64,000 bases of DNA from Rhizobium sp. BK313. Lineage in GTDB: Bacteria; Pseudomonadota; Alphaproteobacteria; Rhizobiales; Rhizobiaceae. The stretch covers positions 1-64,000 of the forward strand of contig NZ_JACHZQ010000006.1 of NCBI RefSeq assembly GCF_014193655.1, given 5' to 3'. The notes under the pieces were generated by a model. That model ran no database searches. It was given only the letters and a program-made list of their open reading frames with translations, and was not told the DNA's origin. The stretch's first letter is position 1; each line of letters starts with the position of its first letter. Made by a program: the position numbers and the translations under genes. Shown here in pieces: positions 51,700-60,898 of this stretch.

Positions 51700-53406
51700 A
51701 TGAGACGGACTACGAAGTTCTTCACAGCAGCAATGGCGGTCGCGGGCAGCCTGTTGGCGAGCACGGCGGCAATACAAGCGCAGGAGACCAGGAAGCCCAA
51801 CATCCTGTTCATCATGGGTGACGACATCGGATGGATGCAGCCGAGCATCTATCACCAAGGTCTCGCGGTCGGTGAAACACCCAATATCGACCGCATCGGC
51901 CGGGAAGGCGCGAAGTTCATGACCTATTATGCCGAGCAGAGCTGCACGGCAGGGCGGACCGCATTCATCACCGGCATGCAGCCGGTGCGCGTCGGCATGG
52001 TTCTGCCGGAGATTCCCGGAAGCCCGTCCTACCTGCGGGCCGGCACGCCTCACCTCGCCAAGTTCCTGTATGATCTCGGCTACTCGACAGGTGAGTTCGG
52101 CAAGAACCATCTCGGAGATACCACCGAATCCCTACCGACGGCACACGGATTCCAGGAATTTTGGGGCTACCTCTATCACCTCGACGCCATGCAGGGGGTG
52201 AGCTTCCCCGACATCAACAAAACCCCAACCGAGCAGGGGATCGCACCGCCTTGCAGAAACACGCCGATCCCCGGCTTAACGGAAGACCCGGCATCCGTGG
52301 ACCCGAAGACCACGACCTGCCTGACGCCGCCGCGTCCGATGCTTTCGTGCAAATCGTCCGACGGATCCCCGGCCAACCAAAGCTGCAAGGACGAGGGCCC
52401 GCTGACGCTTGAGCGCTCCAAGACGATTGACGAAGAGATCTCAAGCAAGGTCATCGATTTCCTCGACCGCAATGACCCGAAGAAGACCAACAAGCCCTTC
52501 TTCGTCTGGTACAACCCGGCCCGCATGCACATCACGACTGTGTTGCCCGACAAATATCTGAACATGGTCGGCGAGGCCGGGGGCAAGGACTGGGGCGTCA
52601 ACGAAGCCGGCATGAAGCAGATGGACGACAACATCGGCTACGTTTTGAAAAGGCTCGAGGAGATGGGAGAACTCGACAACACCATCGTCGTCTTCACGAC
52701 CGATAACGGCGCCGAGACGATCACCTTCCCAGATGGTGGCACCACCCCGTTCAAGGGCGGAAAGCTCAGCACCTGGGAAGGCGGCATGCGTGCGCCACTT
52801 GTGGTTCGCTGGCCGGGGCACATCGAGCCCGGTACGGTCAAGAACGACATCTTCTCGGCGCTCGACTGGCTGCCGACGTTTGTGGACATCGCAGGCGGTC
52901 CGAAGGGTGACGGGCTGAAGAAAGAGATCGAGGCGGGTACGTATCCCGGGATCGTCAAGACCACGCTCGACGGGATCGATCAGCGCGACTTCCTGGAAGG
53001 CAAGTCTCCATCCGCGCGCGACACTTTCTTGTACTATTCCGGCAAGGAGCCATCGGCTGTCCGCTACAAGAACTGGAAGATGTACTTCGCCATGGTTTCC
53101 GACGATCCGGCTGGCTTCGTTGGCGGCGTGCAGCCGTACGCCTGGACGCAGGTCGTCAACATCAAGCGCGACCCGTTCGAAACCTCGGTCGGTCAGCAGA
53201 TCAAGACACTGTTTGGCATGGCCGGATCGATTGCGTCACCGTCCACCGCCTATGTCTATGACTGGAACATCCTGCCGATCGGCCAGCAGTTGTGGCTGAA
53301 GCATCTCGAGACCTACATCGACTTCCCGCCGCTTCAGGACCCTGCAAGCTACAATCTGGAGCAGGTCATGCAGCAGGTCAAGGAGATGAAGACAGGTCAC
53401 GATTGA
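51700..53406 (+). CDS. Secreted arylsulfatase
   Basis: The 568-residue protein has a signal peptide (MRRTTKFFTAAMAVAGSLLA, cleavage near AQA-QE). The sulfatase metal site PNILFIMGDDIGW follows, then the active-site sequence SCTAGRTAFITG, in which Cys82 would be converted to formylglycine. Later motifs (GEFGKNHLGD and VFTTDNGAE) complete the catalytic centre. It should release sulfate from aryl or choline-type esters in the periplasm. GGGGGAGG precedes the ATG. No sulfatase-modifying enzyme is encoded nearby. Confidence 0.9.
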   Translation: MRRTTKFFTAAMAVAGSLLASTAAIQAQETRKPNILFIMGDDIGWMQPSIYHQGLAVGETPNIDRIGREGAKFMTYYAEQSCTAGRTAFITGMQPVRVGMVLPEIPGSPSYLRAGTPHLAKFLYDLGYSTGEFGKNHLGDTTESLPTAHGFQEFWGYLYHLDAMQGVSFPDINKTPTEQGIAPPCRNTPIPGLTEDPASVDPKTTTCLTPPRPMLSCKSSDGSPANQSCKDEGPLTLERSKTIDEEISSKVIDFLDRNDPKKTNKPFFVWYNPARMHITTVLPDKYLNMVGEAGGKDWGVNEAGMKQMDDNIGYVLKRLEEMGELDNTIVVFTTDNGAETITFPDGGTTPFKGGKLSTWEGGMRAPLVVRWPGHIEPGTVKNDIFSALDWLPTFVDIAGGPKGDGLKKEIEAGTYPGIVKTTLDGIDQRDFLEGKSPSARDTFLYYSGKEPSAVRYKNWKMYFAMVSDDPAGFVGGVQPYAWTQVVNIKRDPFETSVGQQIKTLFGMAGSIASPSTAYVYDWNILPIGQQLWLKHLETYIDFPPLQDPASYNLEQVMQQVKEMKTGHD

Positions 53407-53430
53407 CGCGCGCAGGAGCGTAGCGACGTC

Positions 53431-53460
53431 GGAGCGGACGCCCCGAAAGGCGTCCGCTCC
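53431..53460 (+). terminator. Strong hairpin after the arylsulfatase gene
   Basis: A perfect 12-bp stem (GGAGCGGACGCC at 53431-53442, GGCGTCCGCTCC at 53449-53460) with loop CCGAAA starts 25 bases after the sulfatase stop. There is no T run, so it may stabilise the 3' end or attenuate read-through into the next gene rather than act as a full terminator. Confidence 0.55.
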
Positions 53461-53504
53461 ATGCTTCACCTGTCAGGTCCTTGGGGCCGATTGAGGGCGG
53501 GACG

Positions 53505-54164
53505 ATGAGCGATGTCATCCAAGCAGGTCGTGACGAACCCCGATGGCCTCCGGTGGTGGCGATACTTGCAGTGTTCGTCCTTTTGGAGGTGCTGCCGCAC
53601 CATGTCTACGCCATGCCGCGATGGGTGTCCTACGGGGTTTTAGTCGTCGCTATCGCTCCAATGGTCATGGTGACGGTGTCGACTGACAACGCTGTCTGGC
53701 TACGCATCGAGCGCGTTGCGATCATGCTGCTTGCCAGTGCCTACGCAGGCAATACGGCGGCGGAACTTGGAGATATCATCGGGATCATCACCGTGCACCC
53801 GCCCGAGACACGATCAGTATCGCTGTTGACGTCATCATTTGCGATCTGGATCACCAACGTTCTTACCTTCTCGCTGCTTTACTGGCAGGTTGATGCGGGT
53901 GGCCCGTCGCGCATCGCTCGTGGGGTAGCAAGAAGACCTGACTGGCTCTTTCCCCAGGCGTCGGCCCGCGAATTCGCGCCGCCGGATTGGCGGCCGCTCT
54001 ACATCGATTATCTATCTCTGGCGTTCAATACGGCGACGGCTTTCAGTCCCACCGACGTGCTACCACTCACGCAACGTGCGAAGGCGCTCATGATGCTCGA
54101 AAGTGCCATTTCGCTGCTGACACTCGTCCTCGTGGCCGCGCGTGCAGTCAATGTCATTCCGTAG
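53505..54164 (+). CDS. Inner-membrane protein of unknown function (DUF1345-like features)
   Basis: The 219-residue protein has five or six membrane helices, including VVAILAVFVLLEVLPHHVYA and WVSYGVLVVAIAPMVMVTV. Near the C-terminus it reads YIDYLSLAFNTATAFSPTDV followed by a hydrophobic helix. That last part resembles the pore-like C-terminus of DUF1345 and related ion-channel-type proteins, but I cannot place it firmly. The ATG at 53505 is preceded by GAGGGCGG. It may be co-transcribed with the sulfatase. Confidence 0.7.
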   Translation: MSDVIQAGRDEPRWPPVVAILAVFVLLEVLPHHVYAMPRWVSYGVLVVAIAPMVMVTVSTDNAVWLRIERVAIMLLASAYAGNTAAELGDIIGIITVHPPETRSVSLLTSSFAIWITNVLTFSLLYWQVDAGGPSRIARGVARRPDWLFPQASAREFAPPDWRPLYIDYLSLAFNTATAFSPTDVLPLTQRAKALMMLESAISLLTLVLVAARAVNVIP

Positions 54165-54177
54165 CATATCCACGGCG

Positions 54178-54270
54178 ATGCGGCCGTTTCCTGTCGCGAC
54201 GGCATCTGCGCAACAAGCGAAGCCGAACATTCCGTTCATTCTCGGCGACAACGTCGCTGGATTCCAGCAA
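54178..54270 (+). pseudogene. N-terminal fragment of a second sulfatase gene
   Basis: Directly after the membrane-protein gene a short frame reads ATASAQQAKPNIPFILGDNV. This matches the signal-peptide end and metal-binding start of arylsulfatases (compare QETRKPNILFIMGDDIG in the gene at 51700). The sequence then loses similarity and no sulfatase core follows. It looks like a decayed or truncated relative left by duplication or deletion. Confidence 0.55.
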
Positions 54271-54383
54271 ACGTGGCATTTGCTTCCACAACGCCGCATA
54301 TTTCCATTGAATCCCGACATCAGTGGCCCATAGTGGACCACTTCCGGGCTTTGCCGGTTGGACGCATCAGGGAGGAGGCGTGC

Positions 54384-55223
54384 ATGTCAGCGAATCTCGA
54401 CGATATCCGTAACCAGCAACGTGAGACCTGGGACAAGTTTTCGGCCGGCTGGAAGAAATGGGACAGCTTGGTTCTAAGTTGGCTCGCGCCGTTTGGTGAC
54501 ACCATGCTCCGGCATGCAAATCTCTCGAACAGCTTTAGCGTGCTTGACGTAGGCACCGGCGAACCCGGCCTAACGGCTGCAGCGGCAATCCCCGACGGTT
54601 ATGTGACCGTAACCGATCTCTCGGAAAATATGCTGGCCGCGGCCGCCGAAAATGCCGCCAAACGTGGCCTGAAAAACTTCAAAACTCAGCTATGCGATGC
54701 GGGAGCGTTGCCTTTCGCCGATGCCCGTTTCGATGCCGTCCTATGCCGGTTTGGATTTATGTTCTTCCCGGACATTGCTACTGCCGCAAAGGAGATGGCA
54801 CGCGTGGCAAAGCCCGGGGCGCGAGTCTGCACCGCAGTATGGAGCACTCCTGCCAAAAATCCTTGGGCGACCACGATCATGGGCACTATCGCCCGCCACG
54901 TGGATATGCCCTCGCCGCCACCCGGCTCTCCAGGTCTGTTCCGCTGCGCGCCGGAAGGCATGATGGTCGAGACCTTCAAAGAGGCGGGCCTTCTCGACGT
55001 CGCCGAGGAGGAGGTGTCGACTACTATGGTGCACGATTCACCCGAGCGCTACTGGGACTTCATGACCGAGGTCGCCGCGCCGGTCGTCGCCGGACTATCC
55101 AAGGCCGATCCGGCAACACGGGAGAAAATCCGTCGCGAGGTCCTGGAGCTAGCGCAACAATCCATCAGCGATGGCAAGGTTCAGCTCCGCTCAACGGCAA
55201 CGGTAATCGTAGGTACGCGATAG
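54384..55223 (+). CDS. Class I SAM-dependent methyltransferase (UbiE/COQ5-like)
   Basis: The 279-residue protein has the SAM-binding motif VLDVGTGEPGLT, an acidic residue after the second strand (VTVTDLSENML), and a post-I region GALPFADARFDAVLCRFGFM split after DA. It methylates an unknown small molecule. GGGAGGAGG precedes the ATG at 54384; the frame is open further upstream into the sulfatase fragment. It is not clearly in an operon. Confidence 0.85.
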   Translation: MSANLDDIRNQQRETWDKFSAGWKKWDSLVLSWLAPFGDTMLRHANLSNSFSVLDVGTGEPGLTAAAAIPDGYVTVTDLSENMLAAAAENAAKRGLKNFKTQLCDAGALPFADARFDAVLCRFGFMFFPDIATAAKEMARVAKPGARVCTAVWSTPAKNPWATTIMGTIARHVDMPSPPPGSPGLFRCAPEGMMVETFKEAGLLDVAEEEVSTTMVHDSPERYWDFMTEVAAPVVAGLSKADPATREKIRREVLELAQQSISDGKVQLRSTATVIVGTR

Positions 55224-55393
55224 CCTTTTGGTGCCCTTCCTTTAAAACAGCTTGGTCGGCGCACCAAACCTCCCCTCAGGAGAAACGGCGCTGGATGCGG
55301 CAATCCCAATTGGGCTTTGGAAGGCAGGCGCATTGGCCGCGCCTTCAAAACAGCCGAGGCAAGCTGCTTTCCGGGCTTGGCTACTCGATCAAT

Positions 55394-55428
55394 CCGCGGT
55401 GGATGGGCAACAGACCCATCCACCGCGG
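55394..55428. terminator. Very stable 14-bp hairpin between methyltransferase and htpG
   Basis: CCGCGGTGGATGGG (55394-55407) and CCCATCCACCGCGG (55415-55428) form a perfect stem with a 7-base loop. It lies between the convergent methyltransferase and htpG genes, 171 bases after one stop and 63 bases from the other. No T run follows on either strand. It is most simply a bidirectional transcription barrier, but a site for protein binding is possible. Confidence 0.5.
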
Positions 55429-55490
55429 GACAGCTGATGGCGGAAATCACCCCGGCGGCAACAGGCCGCGAGATTTCGAACAGAACTCCC

Positions 55491-57383
55491 TTATTGCAAT
55501 GCTCTTTCCATGAGCCGTGCTAACCGCTCGGCGAAGGCGCGCGGATCAGCCGGTTTGTCACCGTCCAAAACCCGTGCCTGATCGAGCAGCAGGAATGCCG
55601 CGTCATCGCGCAGGGACGGCTGATCGCTTTTGGCGGCAACGGCCTTCACGACGGGATGATCCTGATTGATCTCCAGGATAGGCTTTGCTCCGGACTGCAG
55701 ACGGCCAGCACCCTGCAGAATTTTTTCGAGCTGCCGGTCGTAGCCCTGTTCGGGCGCAACGAGGCAGACGGCACTTTCGATCAAACGGTCAGACGCACGC
55801 ACGTCCGAAACCTGATCGGCGAGCTTCTCTTTCGCAAATGCGATGAATGCCTGAACCTCTGCAGGTGCTGTCTCGCTCGCCGCCGTGCCTTGCTCGACCT
55901 TGCTGAATTGCGTGAGGTCTGCGGAACCCTGGGTGATCGACTTGAAGGTCTTGCCCTCGAATTCCGGGGCATTGGTAACCCAGAAGCTGTCGACGGAATC
56001 GGTCAGCAGCAGAACCTCGATGCCGCGTGCACGAAAACCTTCGAGCTGCGGCGATGCTTTCAGTTGCTCCAGGCTGTTGCCGGCGAGATAGTAGATCGAC
56101 TGTTGGCCTTCCTTGATGTCCTTGACGTAGTCGGAAAGAGAGCGATAGCCCTCCTCTCCGGACGCCGTTGTTCGGAAGCGCGACAGCGCCATCAGTTGGG
56201 TGCGCCGCTCGAAGTCTTCATAGATACCTTCCTTGATCAGGCTTCCGAACGCTTCCCAAAGCTTCAGAAAAGCGTCGTTGTCGCTTTCCGAAAGTTTTTC
56301 GATGGCCGCAATGATCCTGTTGGCGACGCCCTTGCGGATCGACGAAAGGATTGCGCTTTCCTGGATCATTTCGCGCGACACATTCAATGGCAGGTCGGCG
56401 GTATCGACAAGGCCGCGCACGAAGCGAAGATAACGGGGCAGGAGCTCGGCCTCGTCGGTGATGAAGACCCGCTTCACGTAGAGCTTCATGCGGCCCTTTC
56501 GATCGGGGTCGAAGAGGTCGAAGGGCTGAGAACCGGGGATAAAGGCGAGTGCGGAATATTCGTGGCGCCCTTCAGCGCGAAAATGCACCGTCAGAGCCGG
56601 TTCGTCGTATTGGCCCGAAATTCCGCGATAAAAGTCGGTATATTCCTCGCTCGTGATGTCGTTCTTCGATTTGGTCCAGAGCGCGGTGCCGTCGGTTAGT
56701 TGCGCCGGTTCGGCACCGGGCTTGTCTGCAATCCTGATCGGCACCGGCACATGACCCGACTGTTCCTTGACGATCCGCTCGATGCTCCAACGGGAGGTGT
56801 AGCTCTTGGCGTCGTCCATGAGATGCAGAGTGATCCGCGTACCGCGTGCCGGCGCCTCGCTGATATCGATCGGGCTGACGCTATAACCACCCTTGCCGTC
56901 GGAAGACCAAAGCCAGGCGTTGTCTGCGCCCGCATGGCGCGATACGACATCGACACGCTCGGCAACCATGAAGCAGGAATAGAAGCCAACGCCGAACTGT
57001 CCGATGAGTTGCGCGCCCTCGCCCTGCTTGTTTGCTTCGATTCGTTCCATGAACGCCCGCGTGCCGGAGCGAGCGATCGTTCCGAGCGCTTCGATCATCT
57101 CGTCGCGGCTCATGCCGATGCCGTTATCCTCGACGAGAAGCCTGCCGCCCTCCTCATCGAGCGTCAATACGATACGGCTGTCTGGATCGCTTGCGAGCAA
57201 TGCAGGCGTAGCGATTGCCTCATAGCGAAGCTTTTCACAGGCATCGGCCGCATTCGAAATCAGTTCTCGTAAGAAAACATCCTTATCCGAATAAACTGAG
57301 TGAACCATCATATGCAGAAGGCGGGCGACGTCGGCCTCAAAGACGTGGCTCTCAGCGGGATTTTCTGCGGTGGTCGTGGTCAT
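55491..57383 (-). CDS. htpG: Molecular chaperone HtpG (Hsp90)
   Basis: The 630-residue protein shows the Hsp90 ATP-binding region: RELISNAADACEKLRYEA, DNGIGMSRDEMIE, GTIARSGTRAFME and GQFGVGFYSCFMVA. The middle and C-terminal dimerisation domains follow, ending LARLMERALQ without the eukaryotic MEEVD tail. It is a cytosolic ATP-dependent chaperone. The ATG at 57383 follows GGAGA; a longer frame begins upstream but adds unrelated residues. A heat-shock type promoter may lie upstream. Confidence 0.96.
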   Translation of the reverse strand: MTTTTAENPAESHVFEADVARLLHMMVHSVYSDKDVFLRELISNAADACEKLRYEAIATPALLASDPDSRIVLTLDEEGGRLLVEDNGIGMSRDEMIEALGTIARSGTRAFMERIEANKQGEGAQLIGQFGVGFYSCFMVAERVDVVSRHAGADNAWLWSSDGKGGYSVSPIDISEAPARGTRITLHLMDDAKSYTSRWSIERIVKEQSGHVPVPIRIADKPGAEPAQLTDGTALWTKSKNDITSEEYTDFYRGISGQYDEPALTVHFRAEGRHEYSALAFIPGSQPFDLFDPDRKGRMKLYVKRVFITDEAELLPRYLRFVRGLVDTADLPLNVSREMIQESAILSSIRKGVANRIIAAIEKLSESDNDAFLKLWEAFGSLIKEGIYEDFERRTQLMALSRFRTTASGEEGYRSLSDYVKDIKEGQQSIYYLAGNSLEQLKASPQLEGFRARGIEVLLLTDSVDSFWVTNAPEFEGKTFKSITQGSADLTQFSKVEQGTAASETAPAEVQAFIAFAKEKLADQVSDVRASDRLIESAVCLVAPEQGYDRQLEKILQGAGRLQSGAKPILEINQDHPVVKAVAAKSDQPSLRDDAAFLLLDQARVLDGDKPADPRAFAERLARLMERALQ

Positions 57384-57424
57384 CTGCGTCTGGTCTCCAG
57401 AAAATGTTGAAAGTCGCGCCGAAG

Positions 57425-57453
57425 AGGTGGCGGAAGAAGGGCAGAATTTCAAG
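57425..57453 (-). promoter_or_regulatory. Possible RpoH (heat-shock) promoter of htpG
   Basis: On the minus strand CTTGAA (57453-57448) is followed after 17 bases by CCACCT (57430-57425), 41 bases before the htpG ATG. The -35 matches the alphaproteobacterial RpoH consensus well; the -10 is only partial. Confidence 0.4.
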
Positions 57454-57657
57454 CGGGTGTCGGTCTGTCTGGGTTCAGCGCGATGCTTTTCCGCGACGTG
57501 AATTTGAGTGGGAAGGGAAGGCCTTCAACTTCGCTCCGACAGCTTTGGCATGGCCGGCGGGTTCGAAGTGGCAAGCGGTTCAATGCCGGCACGGTAAGTT
57601 CAGTACCGATTTCGGGCGTTATCCGCCAGCCTGTCGGCTCTCATATTTCCGGGCACG

Positions 57658-58140
57658 TTAATGAAACGCTGGCTGTATAGCCCCGGCATGAGGAAGTTGC
57701 TTGATAAGAGGATCATTTCGACCGTCCACGAAATAGGCTCGCAACCGCTCATAAATCTTTGCATTTTCCCTCGGACTGCAGTGCCACATCGTTTGTTGGA
57801 GCGTGTCGCCGAGCGTTACCGACCGCTGATTTCTCCCATGCATCATTGAGAAAAACTGCTTGGCGATCGTGTGGAAGAGATTCAGTTGTGAATTGTGTCT
57901 GAGCTTGCCGGCCTCGTTCAGATCCTCGAAATAACCCTGGACCATATCGAGACGATGCGCCTTTCCTTCAACATAGGCTATCATCACCTGTGCAATGATA
58001 ACCTGTTCGTTCGCCCAGTTCGGGAATACCGCACTCTCTTCCGGCATGGCGCCGTTGACGACAAGGATGGTCTGCATATCCGGTCCGAGGATAATCGTCT
58101 TCATCCCGTAACTGTCGACGATCCAGTGCGCCATTTTCAT
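57658..58140 (-). CDS. Hypothetical protein of 160 residues
   Basis: The product starts MKMAHWIVDSYGMKTIILGP, has no signal peptide or membrane helix, and contains a largely helical middle (EQVIIAQVMIAYVEGKAHRL, then YFEDLNEAGKLRHNSQLN). I do not recognise a family. AGG stands a few bases before the ATG. It lies upstream of htpG in the same orientation with 274 bases between, so separate transcription is likely. Confidence 0.55.
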   Translation of the reverse strand: MKMAHWIVDSYGMKTIILGPDMQTILVVNGAMPEESAVFPNWANEQVIIAQVMIAYVEGKAHRLDMVQGYFEDLNEAGKLRHNSQLNLFHTIAKQFFSMMHGRNQRSVTLGDTLQQTMWHCSPRENAKIYERLRAYFVDGRNDPLIKQLPHAGAIQPAFH

Positions 58141-58397
58141 CGATCTGCCTGGTTATCGGCGGCAATCTAAAGTCGCCTTCTGACAGCGACCTGAATCGCT
58201 GACGCGTTGGCGACCTGCCGGTGCGGCAGGCTATTTATCATGTTCGCGGCGCCGATCACGGCGATGAATCGGTTGCTGGCTTCAAGGAAAGGCCTCTCTT
58301 ATGGTGTCATGGAGGTCTTCTCGTTACATTGGCACGGCTTGCCCGGCCGCGCGTTGGCAAAGGTGGGGTATGGCTTCATTCGCAGGAGCGATCGTCG

Positions 58398-58898
58398 ATG
58401 AAGAAGAGCGCCGGCATCCTGATGTATAAAAGGACGCAAAGCGATATCCTGGTGTTGCTCGTTCATCCCGGTGGTCCCTTTTGGCGCAAACGGGATGAAG
58501 GCGCATGGTCCATTCCCAAGGGAGAATATCCGGAGGATGAACCAGCCGAGGCCGCCGCTCGACGCGAATTCGCCGAGGAAATGGGCCATGTCCCGGAAGG
58601 CAGCTTGCAGCCGCTGGGAGAACTGCGTCAGAAGGGCGGAAAACATGTGACCGCCTTCGCTCTCGAAGGAGAATTCGACACGTCCGCGCTGCGCAGCAAC
58701 CTATTCGAAATCGAATGGCCACCCCGAAGCGGACGTCTCCAGTCGTTTCCCGAGGTTGATCGCGCCGAATGGTTTACCCTTTCCGATGCTCGCGGGAAGA
58801 TCATTGCCGGCCAACTTCCCTTCCTGGAGCGTCTGGGAACGCTTGACCGTCCAACGGTACCGATCACCGACACCACACAGACGGAAGGACCGCGATAA
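58398..58898 (+). CDS. NUDIX hydrolase
   Basis: The 166-residue protein begins MKKSAGILMYKR and has a complete Nudix box beginning at GEYPED, with the REFAEEMG core and the spacing Gx5Ex7REUxEExG. Such enzymes hydrolyse nucleoside diphosphates linked to another group, using Mg. The N-terminal region (VHPGGPFWRKRDEGAWSIPK) is typical of the MutT/Ap4A-related group with unknown substrate. GCAGGAG precedes the ATG. Confidence 0.88.
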   Translation: MKKSAGILMYKRTQSDILVLLVHPGGPFWRKRDEGAWSIPKGEYPEDEPAEAAARREFAEEMGHVPEGSLQPLGELRQKGGKHVTAFALEGEFDTSALRSNLFEIEWPPRSGRLQSFPEVDRAEWFTLSDARGKIIAGQLPFLERLGTLDRPTVPITDTTQTEGPR

Positions 58899-58951
58899 AG
58901 CAAAGGCATCAGCATGTGCGGTTCCCTTTGCCATCCTTTGCCTCTGAAGAC

Positions 58952-59452
58952 TCAGTCGTTGATTGGCTTAAGAGAGTTCATAATCTTCTGCACCGCTTCG
59001 TCATGCTTGTCCTGAGTTTCCTTTGACCCCCAGTAGGTGACGACCAGAAGCTTGTCCTCGGACGGCTGCAGCAGGCCGAGTTCGACATCGACCGGGCCGT
59101 CCTTGTCTTTGCCATCCCATTCGAGATGCGCCATCTTCATGCCGTTAAGCACGGAATCCGGATATTCATGCTTGGACTTGTCGTCGATTTCGACGCCGTT
59201 TTTCAAAAGAAAATCGATGACGTCGTCGAGGGTCTTGTCAATCGTCTTGTCGCTGGCGATATCGATGGAGAAGTAGATTGCGGAGTCCGGCGAGGTTGCA
59301 TCGACGCCTGTTTCCGTTTCCTTAGGCCCCCAACTATGCGGAATTGAAACCTCGGCAATCGGTTCCTCGCTCGGAAACTGCAGGGTCTCAGCGTGAGCAA
59401 GAAGCGGGAAAGTTGCCGCGAATGCCGCAGCGATGAGAAGCGCTTTTTTCAT
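58952..59452 (-). CDS. Periplasmic hypothetical protein
   Basis: The 166-residue product has a clear signal peptide (MKKALLIAAAFAATFPLLAHA-ET). A small mature domain includes FPSEEPIAEVSIPHSWGPKE, a central acidic part, and VVTYWGSKETQDKHDEAVQK. It resembles short histidine-kinase-adjacent or stress-type periplasmic proteins of rhizobia, but I cannot name the family. AGGA precedes the ATG at 59452. It is convergent with the NUDIX gene. Confidence 0.7.
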   Translation of the reverse strand: MKKALLIAAAFAATFPLLAHAETLQFPSEEPIAEVSIPHSWGPKETETGVDATSPDSAIYFSIDIASDKTIDKTLDDVIDFLLKNGVEIDDKSKHEYPDSVLNGMKMAHLEWDGKDKDGPVDVELGLLQPSEDKLLVVTYWGSKETQDKHDEAVQKIMNSLKPIND

Positions 59453-59813
59453 TTTAGGTCCTATCAACGTCGATTGAATGCTGTTTTGTCAGCCGCAGGC
59501 GTGGGACTCACGCTCCTCTTGCAGAAATATCGACAACCCATTGCGAAGACTAGGCAAAGGCGGCTTGCTGCGAGGCTCAAAATTGGGGTGTTCTCAAAAA
59601 GCGAATGCGTCGCCACCTTTGAGAGTTGCGTTGCGTTTGTGTGTCCTGGTGTCTCGACGGCCTCCGCCGTCCAAACCGATCGTCCACCATGCGAAAGAGG
59701 TGATGCGCTTGACGCGAACCTTCCTCAATCGACGCATTGCCACGAAAGTTTCGCTGATATAATAACTTGACTTTATTACGAAGGATTATTGCAGGCGGAG
59801 TTTGAAGCTGAGG
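59453..59813. other. Intergenic region upstream of the AraC gene, nothing recognised
   Basis: These 361 bases lie between divergent genes. The 60 bases before 59814 are AT-rich (GATATAATAACTTGACTTTA at 59756-59775) and may hold the AraC promoter. No gene or RNA was supported. Confidence 0.45.
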
Positions 59814-60698
59814 ATGACGTTTCAGCCAAGGATGCAAAACAGGATCGGCGGTTTCTCGGTCATTGGTGGCGTTCATCGACGCCGGTGGAACGGCATCGTT
59901 GCCGACGTCTGGAATGTCAATTGCGCGGCCCGTGCCGGCGGCTACTACATCGCCGACGATCCCAGGCTCTTCATCCTGCTTGATCAGCGCGGCTCCGGTA
60001 CGAGCAGCGTCAGGCTCTCGCCGCGTGTTCAAAGCCGGCAGCAGGATTATGACCATGAAAGGATTTCCTACATTCCAGCGGGAATGGAGCTATGGGCCGA
60101 TCTTGCAGGCATCGATTTCGTGCGTCATCTCGATATCCATTTCAACGCCGAAATCATCGGCCGACGGCTGATGGAGGATCTCGATCCGGCCCGCCTCGAC
60201 AATCCACGCCTGCATTTCTCCGATCCGCGGGTGATGTCGCTTGCCGAGCTGATCGCGGCCGAATGTGAGAATCCCGAGCCTCTGCATGATCTTTACGGCG
60301 ACGGCCTCACACTTTCGCTGCTGATCAATGTGCTGCAGCCTCGCGGATCGCAGCCGCGTCGGCGCAGCGAGCTCGCCTCCTGGCAATTGCGCCGGGCCGT
60401 CGACTACATCGAGGAAAATTGCCTCCGAAACATCCGCCTGGAAGAGCTGGCGTCACTGACCGGCCTGTCGCAATCGCATTTCAGCCACGCCTTCAAGGCG
60501 TCGACCGGCCTGCCGCCGCACCAGTGGCAGACCAAAGCCCGGTTGGAACGGGCCAAGCAATTGCTGCTGAAAGGCAACACGCCGCTCACCAATATCGCCG
60601 TCGAAACCGGCTTTGCCGATCAGGCGCATTTCACCCGCGTCTTCCGCAAGAATGTCGGCATCACCCCGGCAAGCTGGAAACGAAGCCAGATTGCCTAA
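59814..60698 (+). CDS. AraC-family regulator linked to siderophore receptor
   Basis: The 294-residue protein has an N-terminal ligand-binding region and two C-terminal helix-turn-helix motifs (LEELASLTGLSQSHFSHAFK and LTNIAVETGFADQAHFTRVFR, split after A). AraC regulators next to TonB-dependent receptors (RhrA, PchR and YbtA types) activate receptor genes when the ferric siderophore is present. It lies 200 bases upstream of such a receptor in the same orientation. In-frame starts at 59802 (TTG) and 59832 are alternatives. Confidence 0.85.
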   Translation: MTFQPRMQNRIGGFSVIGGVHRRRWNGIVADVWNVNCAARAGGYYIADDPRLFILLDQRGSGTSSVRLSPRVQSRQQDYDHERISYIPAGMELWADLAGIDFVRHLDIHFNAEIIGRRLMEDLDPARLDNPRLHFSDPRVMSLAELIAAECENPEPLHDLYGDGLTLSLLINVLQPRGSQPRRRSELASWQLRRAVDYIEENCLRNIRLEELASLTGLSQSHFSHAFKASTGLPPHQWQTKARLERAKQLLLKGNTPLTNIAVETGFADQAHFTRVFRKNVGITPASWKRSQIA

Positions 60699-60790
60699 AA
60701 GCCACACCCTGCGGGCAATTGCCGGCACTGTGGAGAATTGCCCAAAAACGTTCAATTTCCCGAATTCGCGACAAGCCGTCCCGTTAAATA

Positions 60791-60805
60791 TGAGTTAATT
60801 GCTCA
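60791..60805 (+). promoter_or_regulatory. Iron-responsive operator (RirA type) upstream of TonB receptor
   Basis: TGAGTTAATTGCTCA is a palindrome fitting the TGA-N9-TCA iron-responsive operator described for RirA in rhizobia. It lies 94 bases before the chosen receptor start and just after the AraC gene. It should give repression in high iron. No Fur or Irr-type box was seen. Confidence 0.65.
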
Positions 60806-60898
60806 TCTTATTGTGAAGGAGTGCCCACCTGGGTTGAGCTGGGTGTCGCAAATTTGGGGCTGACGACGGAAATGCAGGGTTTGACTGAAGACGTATCG

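Noticed and set aside
59577..60056. A 159-codon minus-strand frame
   Set aside because: It overlaps the AraC gene antisense and shows no domain or ribosome site.
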